Origin: Prochlorococcus marinus str. MIT 0912
GTDB taxonomy: Bacteria > Cyanobacteriota > Cyanobacteriia > PCC-6307 > Cyanobiaceae
Direction: 5' to 3'
Length of the DNA stretch: 64,000 nucleotides
Assembly (NCBI RefSeq): GCF_027359595.1
Contig: NZ_CP114783.1
Location: 1,116,001-1,180,000 of the forward strand
The notes under the pieces are model-generated. The model did no database searches. It saw nothing but the letters and a program-made list of their open reading frames with translations, and was not told the origin of the DNA. Position 1 is the stretch's first letter, and each line of letters opens with the position of its first letter. Below are positions 59,622 through 64,000 of the stretch, one piece after another. Both the position numbers and the translations under genes were made by a program.

Positions 59622-62441
59622 TTAAGTTTTTTTCTTTGCGGGTTGAAACATAAACATAGAGTAAATAACATTGCGTCTCATATTTATCATCATTTCGAGA
59701 AACATATCATACCCTTCATTTTTGTACTCAATTAATGGATCTTTTTGGCCGTATCCTCTTAAACCTACTGATTCACGAAGTGCATCCATTGACTGTAAGT
59801 GTTCTCTCCATAAAGAATCAAGTTGTTGAAGAATAAAAAATCTCTCTGCCTCACGCATCATTCCTGGAAAATTCTCTTCAATTTGGGCTTCTTTAACATC
59901 ATAAGCATTTCTAATTTGCTCTTGAAGGAAAGCTTTCAATTGCTCTATGTTTAATCCTAATAATTCTTTTGAATTTAGATCATTTAATAAATATACAAAT
60001 TCTTTTACTTTAGATAATAATTTCTCTAAATCCCACTCTTCCTCTGGTAAATCTATATTTACATAAGCATCTACGATTTCAGTCATAGTTTTTTCTCCAT
60101 ATTCAATCACTTGTTGTTTTAAATCTTTCCCTTCTAAGACTCTCAACCTTTCAGAATAAATAGCTTTACGCTGGTTATTCATTACTTCATCATATTCAAA
60201 AACTTGCTTTCTAATATCATAGTAATAAGTTTCAACTTTTTTTTGCGCCCCCTCTAGAGATCTTGTCAGCATTCCTGATTCAATAGGCATATCTTCTTCT
60301 ACTCGAAAAGCATTCATTAAGCCTGCTACCCTGTCACCCCCAAAAATCCTCAAAAGATTATCTTCTAGCGAAAGGAAAAACCTCGTGCTTCCTAAATCTC
60401 CTTGCCTACCAGCACGTCCTCTTAATTGATTATCAACTCTTCTAGATTCATGTCTCTCGGTACCAATTACATGTAATCCTCCTGCTTCTCTTACTTTTAA
60501 TTCTTCGTCCTTCAATACAGCATCATATTCTTCTTTAATTAATGCTATTGCTTTTCTAAGTTTGATGATTTGTTGATCTTTAGTTGGAGCTTTTTCTGCA
60601 GCTTTTGCAATTCTTTCTTCTAATTCAAGAAAATCTAGGCTGCGATCACCCCATTCTTTAACCAATTCAGAACTCAATTTTGCCAGATATTGATCTATTT
60701 CCGAATTCAAAATACATGGAAAAATATTATTAATATCTCTAGATGAACTAGTTTTTTGAGATTGCTTACCATCCGAGCCAAACCCTTCTTTATTTTTTGA
60801 TCTTTGTAATGGAACGGGAGGTTTATGTTTCTCTTCTATTTTAACTAGTCTTGGGATCAAAATTTCACGTATTTTTAATCGAGCCATATAGTCGCTATTT
60901 CCTCCCAAAATAATATCTGTTCCTCTACCAGCCATATTCGTCGCAATTGTCACTGCGCCAGCCCGACCAGCCTGAGCAACAATTTCCGCCTCTCTTTCTA
61001 CATTCTCTGGTTTAGCATTCAACAAGTTATGTGATATTTGCTTCTCAGCCAATAGAGAACTCAATAATTCACTTTTCTCAACACTAGTTGTGCCCACAAG
61101 AATTGGTCGACCCTCTAAATTAATTCTTGCTGTTTCATTAGCAACTGCTCTCCATTTGGCAGCCTCAGACTTGAAGACTTGGTCAACCCAATCGTTCCTT
61201 GCAATAGTGCGATTGGTGGGAATTACAGTTGTCTCTAATTTATATGTCTTATCAAATTCAACTTCTTCAGTTTTAGCTGTTCCAGTCATACCAGCGAGTC
61301 GCGGATATAAAAGGAAAAAATTTTGATAAGTAATAGAGGCTAGTGTCTGCGTCTCTGGTTGAATTTGGAGATTTTCCTTTGCTTCAATCGCTTGATGCTG
61401 TCCATCGCTCCAACGTCGACCGGGCATCACTCGACCAGTGAATTCATCAACAATTACTGCTTCACCGTCTCTGACAATATAATTTACGTCTTTAACAAAT
61501 AATTCCTTCGCCTTAATTGCATTGGTGATGTAATGAGCCCAAGGATCTTTAGGGTCATAAAGATCAGGTACTTTGAGAATATCTTCAGTTTTTTCAAAGC
61601 CCTGATCGGTCAAAATACAACTTCTTTGCTTTTCATCTACTTCATAATCTCCTTCTGGATCAACACCGTCTTTACTTAGTTCTGGTGATCTTTCAAGTAA
61701 TGCCACTACTTGAGCAGCTTTCTCATATTTTTCTTGAGGGCGTTCAACCTGACCAGAGATAATTAGTGGGGTCCTAGCTTCATCTATCAAAATCGAGTCA
61801 ACTTCATCAATGACACAATATTGATATTTTCGTTGTACAACTTCGCTAATATCAGCAGCCATATTATCGCGAAGATAATCAAATCCAAGCTCAGAATTAG
61901 TCGCATACGTAATATCACAACCGTAATTTTTTTTTCTCGCTGCTGGTGACATGTTTTGTTGAATCAAGCCAACAGACATTCCTAAACTGCGATGAACTTG
62001 CCCCATCCATTCAGCATCTCTTTTGGCCAAATAATCATTCACTGTGACCACATGAACCCCTCTTCCAGTAAGAGCATTCAAAAAACTTGGGAGGGTTGCT
62101 ACTAATGTCTTCCCCTCACCCGTTTTCATTTCGGCAATTTGTCCTTCATGAAGAACCATTCCTCCAATTAACTGAACATCAAAATGCCTAAGACCTAAAA
62201 CTCTTTTAGAAGCTTCTCGAACCATTGCGAAAACTTCAGGCAATAATTCATCTAATAGCTCTAATTGTTTATTAAACTCTGATGCATTATCCAAGCGAAC
62301 ACGAAAGTCAGATGTCTTCCTACGTAAATCATCATCACTGAGAGCCGCAATATCTTCCTCAAATAGGTTGATGTCAGATACTATGGGCTGATAGCTCTTC
62401 AGTTTCCTATTATTAGGATCACCAAAAAGTTGTTTAAGCAT
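59622..62441 (-). CDS. secA: Protein translocase ATPase SecA
   Basis: Motor of the Sec export channel. About 939 residues from ATG 62441 ([19 protein letters not shown]), the usual cyanobacterial start; an in-frame ATG at 62459 would add 6 residues. Features: Walker [15 protein letters not shown], the [19 protein letters not shown] segment, [32 protein letters not shown] and [21 protein letters not shown] Lys/Ser-rich insert (about 540-575) precedes the helical scaffold. The zinc-binding tail is absent, as common in this group. It is divergent from gmd across about 260 bases. Confidence 0.96.
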   Translation of the reverse strand: MLKQLFGDPNNRKLKSYQPIVSDINLFEEDIAALSDDDLRRKTSDFRVRLDNASEFNKQLELLDELLPEVFAMVREASKRVLGLRHFDVQLIGGMVLHEGQIAEMKTGEGKTLVATLPSFLNALTGRGVHVVTVNDYLAKRDAEWMGQVHRSLGMSVGLIQQNMSPAARKKNYGCDITYATNSELGFDYLRDNMAADISEVVQRKYQYCVIDEVDSILIDEARTPLIISGQVERPQEKYEKAAQVVALLERSPELSKDGVDPEGDYEVDEKQRSCILTDQGFEKTEDILKVPDLYDPKDPWAHYITNAIKAKELFVKDVNYIVRDGEAVIVDEFTGRVMPGRRWSDGQHQAIEAKENLQIQPETQTLASITYQNFFLLYPRLAGMTGTAKTEEVEFDKTYKLETTVIPTNRTIARNDWVDQVFKSEAAKWRAVANETARINLEGRPILVGTTSVEKSELLSSLLAEKQISHNLLNAKPENVEREAEIVAQAGRAGAVTIATNMAGRGTDIILGGNSDYMARLKIREILIPRLVKIEEKHKPPVPLQRSKNKEGFGSDGKQSQKTSSSRDINNIFPCILNSEIDQYLAKLSSELVKEWGDRSLDFLELEERIAKAAEKAPTKDQQIIKLRKAIALIKEEYDAVLKDEELKVREAGGLHVIGTERHESRRVDNQLRGRAGRQGDLGSTRFFLSLEDNLLRIFGGDRVAGLMNAFRVEEDMPIESGMLTRSLEGAQKKVETYYYDIRKQVFEYDEVMNNQRKAIYSERLRVLEGKDLKQQVIEYGEKTMTEIVDAYVNIDLPEEEWDLEKLLSKVKEFVYLLNDLNSKELLGLNIEQLKAFLQEQIRNAYDVKEAQIEENFPGMMREAERFFILQQLDSLWREHLQSMDALRESVGLRGYGQKDPLIEYKNEGYDMFLEMMINMRRNVIYSMFMFQPAKKKT

Positions 62442-62701
62442 ATAGCTTGTTTTTATCACTACAGTTATTATTACTGATCGACGTAGTTTTTGAAAGGAAT
62501 TTGTTATTACTTATAATCTAAGTGTCAACATAAACATGACAAACAAGCGCAATTATAAATAAAATTTCTATTAAATAACAAATCTAATATTGAATAGAAA
62601 AAAAGAAGATATTATCCAGATTTATAGATTTATTCTAAAAAATTATTTATTCATAGTCCGATTTCTAAAATTGGAATGGTAGTGAAGTAAAATATTATTT
62701 T

Positions 62702-63760
62702 ATGAAAAAAAGTTTGAATCAAAAAAATAAAACCGCCCTAATAACTGGAATAACTGGTCAAGATGGTAGCTATCTTGCAGAGTTTCTTATTGATAAAGGA
62801 TACATTGTTCATGGCATCAAAAGAAGAGCAAGTCTTTTTAATACAGACAGAATAGACCACTTATATAAAGATCCACATGAAAAGAATGGAAAACTTTTCT
62901 TACATTATGGAGACCTAACTGATAGCACTAATATCATTCGAATCATCCAAAATATTCAACCTGATGAAATTTATAATCTTGGAGCCCAAAGTCATGTAGC
63001 AGTAAGCTTTGAAGAACCTGAATATACGGCTAATACAGACGCACTTGGTGCTTTAAGAATACTAGAAGCCGTTAGATTATTAAACTTAACTTCGAAAACA
63101 AGAGTTTATCAAGCAAGTACATCAGAACTCTATGGGAAAGCAAAAGAAACACCTCAAAACGAATCGACATCCTTTTATCCAAGAAGTCCATATGCAATAG
63201 CAAAACTTTATGCCTACTGGATCACAATTAATTATCGGGAAGCTTATGGGATGTATGCATGTAATGGAATCCTTTTTAATCATGAGTCCCCCAGACGAGG
63301 TGAAACATTTGTAACGAGGAAAATCACAAGAGGGTTGACTCAAATCCATAAGGGGCTAGAAAAATTTCTCTACATGGGAAATCTTGATGCCAAGAGAGAT
63401 TGGGGACATGCCCGAGATTATGTTGATATGCAATGGCGAATGCTGCAACAAGAAACACCCGAGGATTTCGTAATAGCAACTGGAAGACAAGAGACGGTGC
63501 GTACATTTTTAGAGATAGCATCCAAAGCACTGGGATGGGGAGGTATTAATTGGAAAGGAAGTGGAATTAATGAGAAAGGATACCGACAAGACAACGGAGA
63601 GGAAGTCATCAGAATTGATTCACGCTATTTTCGCCCGGCAGAAGTAGATCAATTAATTGGTGATGCTAAAAAGGCTCAAAAGAAACTTGGCTGGGTACCC
63701 AAAACGTCTTTAGAAGAAATGATTCGTGAAATGATAAATCATGATCTAAATAATCACTAA
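62702..63760 (+). CDS. gmd: GDP-mannose 4,6-dehydratase
   Basis: Converts GDP-mannose to GDP-4-keto-6-deoxymannose, the branch point to GDP-fucose, rhamnose or perosamine. The 352-residue short-chain dehydrogenase-type protein has the NADP site [39 protein letters not shown], the catalytic STSELYG and [20 protein letters not shown] (Tyr-x3-Lys), and [19 protein letters not shown]. The next enzyme (GDP-fucose synthase or similar) is not yet in the window; it would be expected downstream. Confidence 0.96.
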   Translation: MKKSLNQKNKTALITGITGQDGSYLAEFLIDKGYIVHGIKRRASLFNTDRIDHLYKDPHEKNGKLFLHYGDLTDSTNIIRIIQNIQPDEIYNLGAQSHVAVSFEEPEYTANTDALGALRILEAVRLLNLTSKTRVYQASTSELYGKAKETPQNESTSFYPRSPYAIAKLYAYWITINYREAYGMYACNGILFNHESPRRGETFVTRKITRGLTQIHKGLEKFLYMGNLDAKRDWGHARDYVDMQWRMLQQETPEDFVIATGRQETVRTFLEIASKALGWGGINWKGSGINEKGYRQDNGEEVIRIDSRYFRPAEVDQLIGDAKKAQKKLGWVPKTSLEEMIREMINHDLNNH

Positions 63761-63817
63761 AAAGCTTTCAATCATTTTTTAGTCCAAAAAAATTACAAAT
63801 CAATCAAATTTCAAAAT

Positions 63818-64000
63818 ATGTCCAATTCAAATGAAAACGAATCATCGAATATTGAATTAGATGATAAGAATCAAACAAAATGGGAATATAGGATCATTCA
63901 TTTAAATATTGATAATAATGAAAAACAGTCTCCAAACCCAACTGAGGCAAGTAATAAACTTGGAGGCTCCTTAAGTCCAGAATTCTTAAGTAAAGAATTT
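63818..64000 (+). CDS. Hypothetical protein, N-terminal part (runs off the window)
   Basis: A frame from ATG 63818 stays open to the window end (61 residues). It begins with an acidic, Asn/Ser-rich stretch (MSNSNENESSNIELDDKN) followed by KWEYRIIHLNIDNN and an ending NKLGGSLSPEFLSKEF. The KWEYRIIHLN core suggests a small strand-rich domain seen in uncharacterised picocyanobacterial proteins. Function unknown. It follows gmd by 57 bases on the same strand. Confidence 0.65.
   Translation, partial: MSNSNENESSNIELDDKNQTKWEYRIIHLNIDNNEKQSPNPTEASNKLGGSLSPEFLSKEF

Noticed and set aside
62460-62701. Hidden gene or sRNA between secA and gmd
   Set aside because: The gap is AT-rich with a weak TGTCA/TGACA repeat only; nothing beyond promoters can be supported.

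Overview
The window looks like a stretch of a Prochlorococcus chromosome. The DNA is strongly AT-rich, genes are packed tightly on both strands with short gaps or small overlaps, and marker genes of an oxygenic cyanobacterium are present: psaC, ndhS-like, heme oxygenase with pebA and pebB, a fused panC/cmk, glycogen phosphorylase and a cyanobacterial group 2 sigma factor. No ribosomal RNA operon, insertion sequence, integrase, prophage or CRISPR array was seen. Nearly all genes are intact housekeeping genes; the lineage within Prochlorococcus cannot be fixed by eye.

Layout. 0-7.7 kb: a truncated conserved gene, an LpxB-related glycosyltransferase, tRNA-Cys, two small unknown proteins (one of 59 residues), an aldo/keto reductase, purM, fused panC/cmk and a small tyrosine phosphatase. 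7.7-20.3 kb: ho1-pebA-pebB for phycoerythrobilin, icd, a DUF1537-type sugar-acid kinase beside an FMN-dependent 2-hydroxy-acid oxidase, a mutarotase, an alpha/beta hydrolase, a CPA2 antiporter and glgP. 20.3-32.4 kb: two unknown proteins, tRNA-Arg, rnpB, rnc, ndhS-like, rimM, manC, glmS, psaC, acpP-fabF, tkt and thiC with a TPP riboswitch. 32.4-45.5 kb: a membrane microprotein, M20 amidohydrolase, TPR protein, ruvB, smpB, lysS, an OmpR-type regulator, mreBCD, ssb, a DedA protein, ahcY, tsaE and a PfkB sugar kinase. 45.5-57.5 kb: mutY, a second alpha/beta hydrolase, a sigma factor, mgtE, a glutathione peroxidase, the gyrB-SH3-crcB-crcB run, miaA, infC, a GntR-type regulator and cysE. 57.5-64 kb: an ABC-2 polysaccharide exporter pair, secA, gmd and the start of an unknown gene.

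How the genes relate. Heme oxygenase, PebA and PebB form a complete route from heme to phycoerythrobilin. ThiC makes the thiamine pyrimidine and is controlled by TPP; the TPP-dependent transketolase lies tail to tail with it and a hairpin terminator sits between them. manC makes GDP-mannose and gmd turns it into the GDP-4-keto-6-deoxy sugar; together with the ABC exporter they point to a deoxyhexose-containing surface glycan.

The most unusual object is the exporter ATPase at 58241-59599. Its C-terminal half is a normal Wzt/TagH-type nucleotide-binding domain, but in front of it lie about 200 residues resembling the DUF4214 module of secreted and S-layer-like proteins, and it has no C-terminal carbohydrate-binding domain. 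The pair is AT-richer than its neighbours and sits between cysE and secA, so it may be an inserted accessory unit with an unusual substrate-recognition or coupling domain.
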